A DNA stretch of 64,000 nucleotides, from positions 62,001-126,000 of the forward strand of contig NZ_JAGGLD010000005.1 of NCBI RefSeq assembly GCF_017874255.1. The letters run 5' to 3'. Position 1 is the stretch's first letter, and each line of letters opens with the position of its first letter. The translations under genes and the position numbers were made by a program. The stretch comes from Paenibacillus shirakamiensis. GTDB taxonomy: Bacteria; Bacillota; Bacilli; Paenibacillales; Paenibacillaceae. The notes under the pieces are model-generated. The model was given only the letters and a program-made list of their open reading frames with translations, was not told where the DNA came from and searched no databases. Positions 1 to 8,716 of this stretch are shown piece by piece.

Positions 1-319
1 AAAGATCCCTAGATAGACGACTTCGACAGTTATCACACATGTTCCCCGTAGTGATAGAAGTCCCGCATACTTCACATGGATACATTAATTCCGGATAATC
101 TGCTATAGAGATTCTTCCCTCTTTAATAAACTTCATAATTTGCTTAGTCGAGACTCCCGTAGCTTCGGAAAGTTCATGAAGAGAGACTTTCTTATGCTCA
201 TACAAATAACTATGGCATATTTCGTATTCATTCTCGATGTCCTTGATACAAGCTGAGCACAAGTTCTTAAAGTTCTTGACGTATAGTTTACCACAACGAG
301 GACAATTATCTAAGTTCAT
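1..319 (-). CDS. yvyF: Flagellar-region protein, YvyF/TIGR03826 family (partial, 3' end outside window)
   Basis: A reading frame opens at an ATG (319) behind a GAGGAGAG Shine-Dalgarno and runs off the left edge, so only about the first 106 residues are present. It starts MNLDNCPRCGKLY and has three Cys pairs (CPRCG, CSAC, then CEVCG and CDNC further on) flanking a short helix-turn-helix-like stretch (SEATGVSTKQIMKFIKEG). This pattern is typical of the small zinc-ribbon proteins next to flgM in Bacillus-type flagellar/competence loci. The position directly downstream of comFA-comFC on the same strand matches the B. subtilis comF-yvyF-flgM order. The molecular role is not established; a regulatory role in flagellar gene expression is inferred from location. 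Confidence 0.82.
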   Translation of the reverse strand, partial: MNLDNCPRCGKLYVKNFKNLCSACIKDIENEYEICHSYLYEHKKVSLHELSEATGVSTKQIMKFIKEGRISIADYPELMYPCEVCGTSITTGNMCDNCRSRLSRDL

Positions 320-496
320 AAGGATTCTCTCCTCTTTCATATAATTCTACTGAGTATGTCCTACCGAATGAATGGCTCAATTAATAGGAACACTCTATGC
401 CCTTCAGATTACCTTAATGGAGCTTCCAACGTCTATACTTCTTTCTAAACTATTAAATCGGTAAAAAGAATGGATGTGTATAGTCTCTAGACAAAA

Positions 497-1306
497 CTAA
501 GATCGCGCCCACGTTAAACTATACATTTGAGCAGAAATTCCTAAATCTGTGCAAGCTTGAAGCAGCGCAAGCGAACAATAATTCAGTGTACTCCCTGTGG
601 TATAAACATCATCAATAAGCAAAATTTTAATTTCATTTTTTTTTGATAGAGTACGTCTTCTTGACAGAATTTGTTGAAAAACATCCGCAGCATGGGGTTG
701 CAGTTGAAATGCGCTCTTCATATCACTTAGACGCTCACGACGCGTCTTGGAGCTCTGCTTCTGCGTGTCGCGTGTCCGCTCGAGTATGTCGATGAGCGGA
801 GCCTTCGCTGCGGCGGCAGCTCCTATGGCCAATAGCTCCGCCTGGTTAAAGCCGCGCTCCCTAAGCCTGCTAGGGCTAAGCGGCACGTAGGTGACGGCGT
901 CGATGTGCCAAGGGGATACCGCATGGGGTGGTCCCGATAGCTCCGACGCCATACGCTTGTAAGCTTGTCCCATCATCCGTTGAAAGATGGGAGTAAAGGC
1001 TTCTCGCCCACGGTACTTGTACTGGGCGAGCCATTCGCGCATGAGCGGGTCGTAAGCAACCGCACTGCGGTTGCAGGCGAAATGCCGCGATGCGGCAACG
1101 CCCGGACGCGTGCAGTCCGGGCAGCCTATGGACCGGCCGCATACCGCGCAGCGGGGCCGGATAATCCAAGGGATCTGTGCTACGCATGCGCGGCAGATTT
1201 CGGGGTAGCCTTGTGCGGCCTTTGTCATTCGTTTGCCACAAGCCAAACATGTAGGTATTGGCGGAGCTAGCAGTGCATGCAGGGGCGCTAGTATACGCTC
1301 TATCAT
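497..1306 (-). CDS. comFC: ComF family competence protein / phosphoribosyltransferase-like
   Basis: The protein (269 aa) has an N-terminal zinc ribbon (CLACGK, CRAC, CAVCGR, CPDC within residues 20-66) and a C-terminal type I phosphoribosyltransferase fold with the PRPP loop ILLIDDVYTTGSTLN near residue 237. ComFC is needed for DNA uptake during natural transformation in B. subtilis; its chemistry is unsettled. The ATG overlaps the comFA stop by 4 bp (ATGA), implying translational coupling. The comFB gene that lies between comFA and comFC in B. subtilis is absent. The stretch encoding the zinc ribbon lies in a GC-rich, hairpin-dense island (see the repeat at 1056-1160), yet its cysteines are intact. 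Confidence 0.9.
   Translation of the reverse strand: MIERILAPLHALLAPPIPTCLACGKRMTKAAQGYPEICRACVAQIPWIIRPRCAVCGRSIGCPDCTRPGVAASRHFACNRSAVAYDPLMREWLAQYKYRGREAFTPIFQRMMGQAYKRMASELSGPPHAVSPWHIDAVTYVPLSPSRLRERGFNQAELLAIGAAAAAKAPLIDILERTRDTQKQSSKTRRERLSDMKSAFQLQPHAADVFQQILSRRRTLSKKNEIKILLIDDVYTTGSTLNYCSLALLQACTDLGISAQMYSLTWARS
1056..1160. repeat. Cluster of four inverted repeats inside comFC
   Basis: Four consecutive perfect inverted repeats are packed into 105 bp of coding sequence. GCAACCGCA/TGCGGTTGC lies at 1056-1074 with a 1-nt loop, TGCCGC/GCGGCA at 1083-1097, GCCCGGAC/GTCCGGGC at 1100-1122, and CCGGCC/GGCCGG at 1133-1160. The stretch is visibly richer in G+C than the rest of the gene. The frame stays open through it and keeps the Cys motifs. 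Confidence 0.85.
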
Positions 1307-3420
1307 AGGCGCGCTCTACTAGTGTTCAGTTCGTGCAAGTATCCTTTGCGCCGGGCTATTCTGTTCATCCGCCGAATCTGGCGTATCGCGCCGCGCTGGG
1401 CATTCGTCCACTCTGGCGAATAGAAGGTCACTTGTCCCGCAGGGTCGGATGCAGATCGGCCTGCTCGACCAGCCATTTGTACTAGAGAGGCTTCATCGAA
1501 CAGACTACCATCTGCATCTAAAATGATGACATCGCTACGGGGTACGGTAACACCTCGCTCCAGTATCGTTGTTGTAATCAGAATTTGAATTTCTCCCGCT
1601 CGAAAAGCTAGTACCTTCTCCGCTCGCCTTTCATCTTTGGAAGAGGTGCCTTCTATACGGATATGTGGAGGGATAACTTGCCTTAATCGATTAACTAGAG
1701 ATTCGATCTGATGAATGCGAGAGACAAAGATAAATAGCTGGGCTCCTCGCTCCGTAGATTTCTCTATAATCTTTCTAAGAACTACGGGAAGTTTAGCGTG
1801 TCTTAGACATTGTTGCAACGGTGGAATTTCAATTCGGGTTGGCACGGGTAACGGATGTCCATGATACCTAGCCGGAACTTTAACATGAGCAAGTGCGCCC
1901 CGTCTTACCGCAAGTTGCATCTGTACTGGAGGTGTAGCGGATAAGTAAATAAACTTACCCTGTGGCTTGCAGCTCTGCTCAGCGGCAAAAGCAAGCATAG
2001 GATCATTGTGATAAGGAAAAGCATCCAGCTCATCAATAATAACCAGATCAAAGGATTGATGAAAACGAAGAAGTTGATGGGTTGTCGCCAATACTAGGCG
2101 GCCTGCTGTCCATCGCTCAGGACTGCCGCCATACAAGACTACCGGCGGAGTATCTGGAAAAACTGCCGCAATACGCGGTGCCAGTTCAAGTACCACATCT
2201 CGCCTTGGCGTAGCGACCAAGGCCCTCCCTCCGCGCTGCAACACCGCACTCAGCAGCGGGAAGATCATCTCCGTCTTGCCTGCGCCTGTGACGGCCCAGA
2301 GCAAGAACCGCGCCGGAGTAACCCTCTCCTTCCGGCGCCTCCACCAAGAGCCCCCACCTACGGAAGGGGGCTCTTCAAGAAACCGCAGCGCGGCGCTAGC
2401 CGCCTCGCGCTGCGCAGGACTTAGCCCCCATCGGCCCATCGGGTCCGCATCAACAGGGGCTAAGTCCTGCCTGCCCCCGCTGCTAGGCGCAGCGAGAGCG
2501 CCATCTGCCGGGCACGCCCGGTGTGCGCCGCGCAGCAGCAGCGCACAAGACCGGCTCCGCCCCATAGCGAGGCAAGCCTCGCAGTAGGTGCACGCATCGC
2601 TTCCGCAAGATGCACAGCGTGTCGCCTTCATAGCCACACTACCGCAGCGGCGGCAGTGTGAACTAGCCGTGCGCCTCCGTAAACCTCCCCTTGAAGGTGG
2701 CGCAATCGAAGCCGTGAGATCTATACGGCCATTTAAATAAGCTAACTGAATCCCCGCTAGCCAGTTGCTTTCCTTTTCCAAGCCATGATGCTCCATATAT
2801 ACCATCCACTCGGATAACAATAGTGATCTGCCTTTTAACAGACTCGCCACTCGGCATGCTATCTCCTGTTGCATAGTATCTTCATATTTTTTCGTTCCTT
2901 TACTTCTAGACTCGGACTCCCTTCCTCCCCATTCATCACCGTTCCACGTTAACTGCTCCTCCGCATGTCTAACTATGTCTTGAGCCTTCTTCATCATAAT
3001 TAAGCCTTTGTTCGTATAGCCCTGCGCTTGGCTCCATAATAAATAAGGTATATCACTAGGTATGTATTCTCTATTTGCTCTGCGCTTGGCTCCCTCCTCG
3101 ATGAGACCTCCTTCTTCAATTACTACGGGGGATTTCCCTACCCATAACTGCTCGCTTGCTTTCCCCCATATTTTGGATAACACAATCTTCATCCCCGATT
3201 GCCACTCGCCAGCACTCCAATGATCCATTCTATTCTCAAGCATCCATAGATCTCTGAGACCTACAGCCAGACTCAGTGGCATCTGTTCTGACAATAGCCA
3301 GACTCTAGACCCATTATATTCCCCTGTCTGCGACCACCATGTTAGATCTGTGACTATATCCAGACTAATGTCCACCTTCCACCCCTCACTTCTTCGTATT
3401 GCATATACATGAATTCTCAC
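1303..3420 (-). CDS. comFA: ComFA, DEAD-box type ATP-dependent DNA translocase/helicase of competence
   Basis: ComFA is a cytoplasmic SF2 ATPase thought to drive incoming single-stranded DNA during transformation. Seen here: a zinc-finger region (CRRCG, CASCG, CTYCEAC) at about residues 255-285, Walker A AVTGAGKTEM near 375, the DEAD-like box IIDELDAF near 460, SAT (YLSATPP) near 490, and C-terminal helicase motifs (TTTILERGVTVP, QMAGRAGRS). I prefer GTG 3420 over an ATG 15 nt upstream, because GGGAGG lies inside the longer version and sits 7 nt before the GTG. The gene overlaps comFC. Bases 2310-2660, covering the linker and zinc finger, form a GC-rich hairpin array. The residue composition there is Ala/Arg/Gly-rich, unlike the rest of the protein. 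Confidence 0.92.
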   Translation of the reverse strand: MRIHVYAIRRSEGWKVDISLDIVTDLTWWSQTGEYNGSRVWLLSEQMPLSLAVGLRDLWMLENRMDHWSAGEWQSGMKIVLSKIWGKASEQLWVGKSPVVIEEGGLIEEGAKRRANREYIPSDIPYLLWSQAQGYTNKGLIMMKKAQDIVRHAEEQLTWNGDEWGGRESESRSKGTKKYEDTMQQEIACRVASLLKGRSLLLSEWMVYMEHHGLEKESNWLAGIQLAYLNGRIDLTASIAPPSRGGLRRRTASSHCRRCGSVAMKATRCASCGSDACTYCEACLAMGRSRSCALLLRGAHRACPADGALAAPSSGGRQDLAPVDADPMGRWGLSPAQREAASAALRFLEEPPSVGGGSWWRRRKERVTPARFLLWAVTGAGKTEMIFPLLSAVLQRGGRALVATPRRDVVLELAPRIAAVFPDTPPVVLYGGSPERWTAGRLVLATTHQLLRFHQSFDLVIIDELDAFPYHNDPMLAFAAEQSCKPQGKFIYLSATPPVQMQLAVRRGALAHVKVPARYHGHPLPVPTRIEIPPLQQCLRHAKLPVVLRKIIEKSTERGAQLFIFVSRIHQIESLVNRLRQVIPPHIRIEGTSSKDERRAEKVLAFRAGEIQILITTTILERGVTVPRSDVIILDADGSLFDEASLVQMAGRAGRSASDPAGQVTFYSPEWTNAQRGAIRQIRRMNRIARRKGYLHELNTSRARL
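2310..2660. repeat. Array of at least seven inverted repeats inside comFA
   Basis: Perfect stems in order: GCGCCGGA (2310-2317/2331-2338), AAGAGCCCCC (2346-2355/2366-2375), GCAGCGCG (2385-2392/2406-2413), a 15-bp stem starting GCAGGACTTAGCCCC (2414-2428/2456-2470), TGTGCGC (2522-2528/2541-2547), GCGAGGC (2567-2573/2576-2582) and CACACT (2635-2640/2655-2660). They lie nearly end to end in a GC-rich block of coding DNA. The flanking comFA sequence shows no comparable density. Confidence 0.88.
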
Positions 3421-3460
3421 TGTACAGCCTCCCATTCATTAAATTAATTAATAACAACGC

Positions 3461-3501
3461 AAAAAAGCACACCCCCAGGCCAATAGCCTAAGCGTGTGCT
3501 T
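3461..3501 (-). terminator. Rho-independent terminator
   Basis: AAGCACAC (3465-3472) pairs with GTGTGCTT (3494-3501), with an inner AGGC/GCCT stem. On the minus strand the hairpin is followed by six T residues. It ends the transcript of the 3553-3963 gene and separates it from comFA. Confidence 0.8.
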
Positions 3502-3552
3502 CACACTGTACATCTTTCTATTATGTTAATTACCCTTTGAAAACGCTCTACA

Positions 3553-3963
3553 CTAAACATATGGAATTTTAGCCGCCTCCATAGGTAGACGGAGATCGAT
3601 GTAGCATGCCTTATGACCCTTAGTCCAGTCGGCTTGATTACGAATATCCTCACTCGGCTCAGCAGTTATACCAATAACTTGAAGTTCCATCTCGCTTGAG
3701 TCTCGCATCCGTTCCGTAATGGCTACTGTATCATCCTCTGATCCTTCATCCAATACCGTAATTCGACAATTCCGTCCTCGAATCTGGCCATACCAGCTAA
3801 TAGCACGCAAGTACCATTCCATTTGCTGTCCATGATTATGAGTCACTAGAATAAAATGCTCGAACTGAGATTCAGCAGCCTGTCTGCGGATATAACCCAC
3901 ATGCACCCAGTGCACCACAAGCGTTGCTAATCCATAGCATGCAATAATCCATAACGGTACCAT
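3553..3963 (-). CDS. Small membrane-anchored protein with glycosyltransferase-2-like N-terminal fold
   Basis: 136 aa. An N-terminal hydrophobic segment (VPLWIIACYGLATLVVHWV) should anchor it in the membrane. The stretch FILVTHNHGQQMEWYLRAISW...ITVLDEGSEDDTVAI resembles the first half of a family-2 glycosyltransferase nucleotide-binding domain (a beta strand, a helix, then an acidic loop), but the acceptor half is missing. It follows degU on the same strand with a 117-bp gap and has its own terminator. It may be a stand-alone short family or a degenerate transferase; I cannot assign a function. An SD (AAGGAGGGG) precedes the ATG. Confidence 0.65.
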   Translation of the reverse strand: MVPLWIIACYGLATLVVHWVHVGYIRRQAAESQFEHFILVTHNHGQQMEWYLRAISWYGQIRGRNCRITVLDEGSEDDTVAITERMRDSSEMELQVIGITAEPSEDIRNQADWTKGHKACYIDLRLPMEAAKIPYV

Positions 3964-4080
3964 AAGAACTCCCCTCCTTATAGCGACAATATATGCCGCT
4001 ATTCAGGCTTCGGTTCCTCTGGATCCGTGATACACACCTATATGCTAGACAGGCTCATGAAATTTTCTTACCACTATGTA

Positions 4081-4809
4081 TTACAGGGTAACCCAACCAT
4101 ATTTAATCGCATTGATTACGGCTTGAGTCCGGTCGTCCACTTCCATCTTCTGAAGAATACTGCTTACATGGTTCTTAACCGTTTTCTCACTAATGAATAA
4201 GTGTTCGCCAATCATTTTGTTACTGCGTCCTTCCGCCATTAATCTTAATACTTCAGCTTCACGGCGAGTAAGCGGATTGTCATCGCCAGCTACAAATTTC
4301 ACACCCGCTTCACGGATCGCTCCATCTTCAGCAATGGCCCCCGTTTCATTTAGATATTCCATACGTCTAAGCTGATTAATCAGCTTGCCGGTAACCTTAG
4401 GATGGATGAATGCGTGTCCTTCCGCAACGGAGCGAATCGCATTGATTAATGATTCTGCCTCCATATCTTTCAATAGATAACCTGTAGCTCCCTTACGAAG
4501 GGTCTCAAACACATAACTTTCATCATCATGAATCGATAGAATAATCACTTTTATTTCAGGAAGGGTTGCACGAAGTTTCTCTGTAGCATCTACTCCGTTC
4601 AGAATCGGCATATTGATATCCATTAGAACAATCTCTGGATTTACACGTTGGCACCAATCCAATACTTGACTGCCATCGCTGCATTCTCCGATGACCTCAA
4701 TATCTTCTTCCATATTCAAAATCCGTTTCAGACCCTCCCGAAACAGCTGATGGTCATCAGCCAAAAGAACTTTAATCGTTTTCTTATTGCTACTAATTAG
4801 GTGATCCAT
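4081..4809 (-). CDS. degU: Two-component response regulator DegU
   Basis: 242 aa, NarL/LuxR-type regulator. The receiver domain occupies about residues 12-130, with acidic pocket LLADDHQ, phosphoacceptor Asp in VLMDINMPILNG and the conserved Lys in YLLKDM. The C-terminal LuxR HTH spans about 175-240 (LTRREAEVLRLMAEG...ISEKTVKNHVSSILQKM). In Bacillus, DegU~P controls exoenzymes, competence, motility and biofilm. It begins 1 nt after the degS stop with its SD (AAAGGAG) inside degS, so the two are one operon and translationally coupled. It is about 13 residues longer than B. subtilis DegU. Confidence 0.94.
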   Translation of the reverse strand: MDHLISSNKKTIKVLLADDHQLFREGLKRILNMEEDIEVIGECSDGSQVLDWCQRVNPEIVLMDINMPILNGVDATEKLRATLPEIKVIILSIHDDESYVFETLRKGATGYLLKDMEAESLINAIRSVAEGHAFIHPKVTGKLINQLRRMEYLNETGAIAEDGAIREAGVKFVAGDDNPLTRREAEVLRLMAEGRSNKMIGEHLFISEKTVKNHVSSILQKMEVDDRTQAVINAIKYGWVTL

Positions 4810-4810
4810 T

Positions 4811-5974
4811 CTATTGCTCCTTTCTCTTTTCTACGTTAGTCGGGATATGAATGATGATTTTGGTACCCTGATTCTCGGCGGATTCTATCTCCATTCTGCC
4901 TTCCAGCAGCTCAACACGCTCACGCATACCAATCAGGCCGAAATGCGAATGTTCTTTTGTCCGCTGTTCCAGCGATTCTACCTTAAATCCAAGACCATTA
5001 TCTTGCACGACTATTCGAATCATCTGAGCCTGATAAGTAATCTCAACACCGACAAACGTAGGGTAAGCATGCTTCGCCGCATTATTCAGCGCTTCCTGTA
5101 TCAGACGGAAGACAGCTGCCTCCATGGCAGAGGATAGGCGTTGCTCTTTCCCCCGGGTCTCGAAAGTTGCACGAATTTTGGACTTCTCCTCAAAATCATG
5201 AACGTATTTACGAAGGGTGGGTATAAGTCCCAAATCGTCAAGCGCCATTGGCCGCAGATTGAAGATTACCTTTCTCATCTCTTCCAGGCTTGAACGCACC
5301 TGTCCCTTCAAATCTACTATTTCGTCTTGTACCATCTTAAATTCCTGCCTGACGAGCATTCTTTCCACAATTTCCGTCCTAAGAACTAGATTTGCTAGCA
5401 ATTGGGCGGGACCATCGTGTATTTCTCTTGAAATCCGCTTTCTTTCCTCTTCTTGAGCCAAAATAATCTTCAAGCCGATGATCTGACGGTTCTTGGCAGA
5501 CTCTAAAATTCGGGTAACTTGACCTAGTTCCCCTGATAGATATTCCAATACCACACCCATCTGGCTTCCAATGGTTTCCGCTCGTTCTACGGATTTCTCC
5601 ACATTTTTCGCCCTTTTCTGAAGTTCATCTCTGCGGGCCTTGAGGTACATTTCTTTCTCCCTGTAGATCATAAGATCCAGTTGAAGCTGGGTGGCTACTT
5701 CATACGCCTGTTTGATGTCTTCTTCTTTGTACCGCACAAAATCCCGGCTGACTTCAGTCAGCCGGATTCGGGAGCGGCGGTAATTCAGTTCGAGTTGATC
5801 GACTTTCTCTACTGTTTCTGCCGTTTCCTTCATGATGTGCTGTACCTCTGTGTTAAGCGTCTTCAGTTCCGTGCGTGCGGCATCGAGAATTTCAATCATT
5901 TGCAGTTTGCTGGCTTCCATCACATTGATCGCATTTTTTATAACGCGGTCGATCGCGTCGGCTTGAAAATCCAC
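4811..5974 (-). CDS. degS: Cytoplasmic sensor histidine kinase DegS
   Basis: 387 aa with no membrane segment. Residues 1-165 are predicted coiled-coil sensor (heptad-rich, many E/K/R). The HisKA_3 motif EEERKRISREIHDGPAQLL carries the phosphorylatable His near residue 190. HATPase boxes follow: N box (RLIQEALNNAAKHA), G1 (VVQDNGLGF), and G2 (HFGLIGMRERV). The start is GTG 5974 behind GGAGAA. It phosphorylates DegU, encoded immediately downstream. The upstream glycosidase gene ends 51 bp away with no obvious terminator between, so read-through is possible. Confidence 0.94.
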   Translation of the reverse strand: MDFQADAIDRVIKNAINVMEASKLQMIEILDAARTELKTLNTEVQHIMKETAETVEKVDQLELNYRRSRIRLTEVSRDFVRYKEEDIKQAYEVATQLQLDLMIYREKEMYLKARRDELQKRAKNVEKSVERAETIGSQMGVVLEYLSGELGQVTRILESAKNRQIIGLKIILAQEEERKRISREIHDGPAQLLANLVLRTEIVERMLVRQEFKMVQDEIVDLKGQVRSSLEEMRKVIFNLRPMALDDLGLIPTLRKYVHDFEEKSKIRATFETRGKEQRLSSAMEAAVFRLIQEALNNAAKHAYPTFVGVEITYQAQMIRIVVQDNGLGFKVESLEQRTKEHSHFGLIGMRERVELLEGRMEIESAENQGTKIIIHIPTNVEKRKEQ

Positions 5975-6025
5975 GTGGGCAATTCTCCATTTCTTATCTT
6001 CCGTGTATATATCAAACCTATCATA

Positions 6026-8716
6026 TCATGATTGCAAGGTGATCGACTTCGTGTTTTGTTCCCATTTTACGGATATTCCGAGCGTTTCCGACACCATTCG
6101 TAGCGGTACTAAAGTCCTATTTTGCATAATTAGAGGCGAAACGGCTGCTTGTTTGCGTAATCCGTTCAGAATGAAGTCTTTTTGACCCACCGTCAAATCA
6201 ATCATCGTATTGCCTCGAAGAACGGTAATTTTCTGTGTCGCTCCATCCCAATTCGCTTGTCCTCCGAAGTAATCCAGAACATAACGAATGGGAACATAAG
6301 TAGTATCCCCTTTGATTATAGGTGCCACATCAAGAGCTACTTTTTTGCCACTTGCCGTTAAGCTCTTCTGACCTACAGTCATGACTACGGTAGAATTCAA
6401 TTGCCCACTATTCGCTCCTGCCCCTGGAACCGTGAATCGGATGTTATCAAAGGCAATACTTCCTGTTAAAGCTCGCTCATCCTGTCCGTCTGCCAAGTTC
6501 ACTACATAAAGGCGTTTTAATTTGGCATTGGCTCCTAGCCCCGATGAACTTAAGTCTACATTTAACGTTTTCCATCCTGTAAAATCTAATGGACGCGCCA
6601 GATCAGCATATACCGCCTTGCCATTTACATCGAACTCAGCTCGAAGCCAGTTCAGACTTGAATCCCCAAATACATCTACCGACATGGAAGAGGCTTTAGC
6701 TGGGATAGCTTTGCCTACTGAACCATTGAACTGAGCATACGCATATTTATTGCCTACTCCGCCCGTTAAATTATAATTCAGTTGAAGAACTTTGGAGCCT
6801 GCATGATCTCCACTCCCCGCGGTCACTTGAACGGTACCACTTGCCTCAGCCGGTAAGCCTGAGAATGTGAAAGGATACGACGTATTCTCGAAATCTTCCC
6901 ACGTCTGCTGCCCAGCCTGACTCAGTACAATTACCGTGCTAAATCCATCATATCGTGCAATGGCATAGCCTACCTTTGCATTCGAATTGACCGAATTTAC
7001 ACTTAGTGTTCCATTCTTTACACTACCTTTGAACCCGATCATTTCCCAATTGAGCGCATCTGCAGGCACCTTAGCTGATCCACCATTCTTCAGCATGGCC
7101 GTGACTTGCACAGCTGCCGAAGTTCCTGCGGTCAAAGGTAACGACTGCACATTCGTACTTAGACTTGTGAGGTCGGCTCCCCCAAGCACATTTACTTTTA
7201 CACTTGCAGAGGCCTGTCCGCTTGCGGCTGTAACATTTGTGGCTCCTGCTTTTACCGCCTTGAAGCTATTCCCTGTCCAGACGAGGCTTCCCGCACTTGA
7301 TTTCCAGTTCGCATTAATACCTGATGCATCTACGGGGTTATAGAAATTATCATAGCCTTTCAACGTATACTTAGCCTCTTGGCCTATCAAAAGCGAATTC
7401 GTACCACTAACGATAAGGCCTTTGAGTGTCCCTTTAGGCGCTTCGGAATACACTCCTAGTCCACTAGCTACTAATCGCTGTGTTGTACTTCCATTGGAGG
7501 TAGTAAAAGAAAGCTGCGTACCGGTCTCTGCTAGCGGACGATTGACCATCGTTGTAGAGCCGCCGCCATCAAGATTCAGTCCTTTCCAGATCCCGATGCT
7601 GGTCATGAAATTTTGAAGTTCTGCAAGTGTCATTCCGCTGCTGCTAGCATTCTTTTGTGCTGTGATGAGGTAAGCCGTCTTTCCGTCCTTGGAATATCCA
7701 ACGGCGGTACGAGCTACTCCACTTGCTCCGCTAATACTTGTAGTCGATCTGGTAAAGGAAGATACTTTCCCTTGTTCCACGAGCAACGTATGTCCGCCTA
7801 CCATCATCTGCTGGTCTGCTGGATCTAATTTACTTCCGTTCGTAGCTGATACGAGCTGGTAATTGGCATCTAATTTTTGCCCAACACCCATATGCGTTGA
7901 AATATAAGTCGCTGCTGTGCCATGAGCTCGAAGAATGTATCCATCTGAAGGTACATCTCCTGCAATCGCCGCACCCGGCGAAATCTGCTGGATAACTCCA
8001 TTACGAACAAGCACTTCTGTCGGCGTAGTACCGCTATCCTTAGGACGATCCGCAGATTTCCAAGCACTGGTGTAGATATACATAGCATTCACATGACTGT
8101 AGGATTTGCTTGGTTCTGTAAAATACGACTCTTTATTGATTCCCGCTAATGTGAATGTAGAGCCATCCTCTGCGCGAACCGTACCATCAAATATATATTG
8201 ATCAATGGATGGTGTACCTTTTTTGCTCACAGAAAAAGCATACATTCCTTGAAGCTGAGAAGGACTTGTAATCATCGCGCCCTCCGATACAGAAGCTCCC
8301 ATCGGTACCCCTTGACCATTTACATTGAAATAATCTGCGTTAATGCCAGCTACAGCTTTGGTCTCCTGAGCCATGCCCTGAACGGATTGTCGGGTCGTGA
8401 CCTGGCCACCTTTACCTGTCATGACATCTAGCTTGACGTAAGGATTCGTAAGATCCACTTGAATGACATCCGCTAAAATTTTAGAAGCCCGCGGCGTAGT
8501 ATACTGATAGTGCAGCAGCTTAGCGCCTGAAGTAATAATTTCTTCTCCAACTTTAACCGTAGGCGTAGATGCTGCATAGGCAGCCGATCCCGCTGTAATT
8601 GGACCTAGACTTATGACAGGCTGAATCCAGATCAGTCCTGCTAAAGAAAGTAGAGCTAACTGTCTCCCTCTACTTGCGGCTAATAATCTACTTTTGTCTT
8701 CCCATCTTCGTGTCAT
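6026..8716 (-). CDS. Secreted phosphodiester glycosidase-domain protein with copper-amine-oxidase-like C-terminal stalk domain
   Basis: 896 aa. A basic N-terminus and hydrophobic stretch (LALLSLAGLIWIQPVISL) end near an AYA cleavage site at about residue 48. Residues about 70-420 resemble the NAGPA/phosphodiester glycosidase family (DUF2233): AGINADYFNVNG and the signature GLNLDGGGSTTMVNR. An Ig-like/Big region follows (430-520), then a beta-sandwich region (about 600-760). Two copies of the amine-oxidase N-terminal-like fold close the protein (VPIRYVLDYFGG, VPLRMVSETLG), a common wall-associated module in Paenibacillus. The substrate is unknown; wall glycopolymers or exopolysaccharide are possible. 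The SD (GGGAG) is about 15 nt from the ATG, so the exact start is less certain. Confidence 0.82.
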   Translation of the reverse strand: MTRRWEDKSRLLAASRGRQLALLSLAGLIWIQPVISLGPITAGSAAYAASTPTVKVGEEIITSGAKLLHYQYTTPRASKILADVIQVDLTNPYVKLDVMTGKGGQVTTRQSVQGMAQETKAVAGINADYFNVNGQGVPMGASVSEGAMITSPSQLQGMYAFSVSKKGTPSIDQYIFDGTVRAEDGSTFTLAGINKESYFTEPSKSYSHVNAMYIYTSAWKSADRPKDSGTTPTEVLVRNGVIQQISPGAAIAGDVPSDGYILRAHGTAATYISTHMGVGQKLDANYQLVSATNGSKLDPADQQMMVGGHTLLVEQGKVSSFTRSTTSISGASGVARTAVGYSKDGKTAYLITAQKNASSSGMTLAELQNFMTSIGIWKGLNLDGGGSTTMVNRPLAETGTQLSFTTSNGSTTQRLVASGLGVYSEAPKGTLKGLIVSGTNSLLIGQEAKYTLKGYDNFYNPVDASGINANWKSSAGSLVWTGNSFKAVKAGATNVTAASGQASASVKVNVLGGADLTSLSTNVQSLPLTAGTSAAVQVTAMLKNGGSAKVPADALNWEMIGFKGSVKNGTLSVNSVNSNAKVGYAIARYDGFSTVIVLSQAGQQTWEDFENTSYPFTFSGLPAEASGTVQVTAGSGDHAGSKVLQLNYNLTGGVGNKYAYAQFNGSVGKAIPAKASSMSVDVFGDSSLNWLRAEFDVNGKAVYADLARPLDFTGWKTLNVDLSSSGLGANAKLKRLYVVNLADGQDERALTGSIAFDNIRFTVPGAGANSGQLNSTVVMTVGQKSLTASGKKVALDVAPIIKGDTTYVPIRYVLDYFGGQANWDGATQKITVLRGNTMIDLTVGQKDFILNGLRKQAAVSPLIMQNRTLVPLRMVSETLGISVKWEQNTKSITLQS

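Noticed and set aside
2276..2587. Open frame on the plus strand within comFA
   Set aside because: It is an antisense shadow created by high GC in the hairpin island; no SD, and the minus-strand frame carries helicase motifs.
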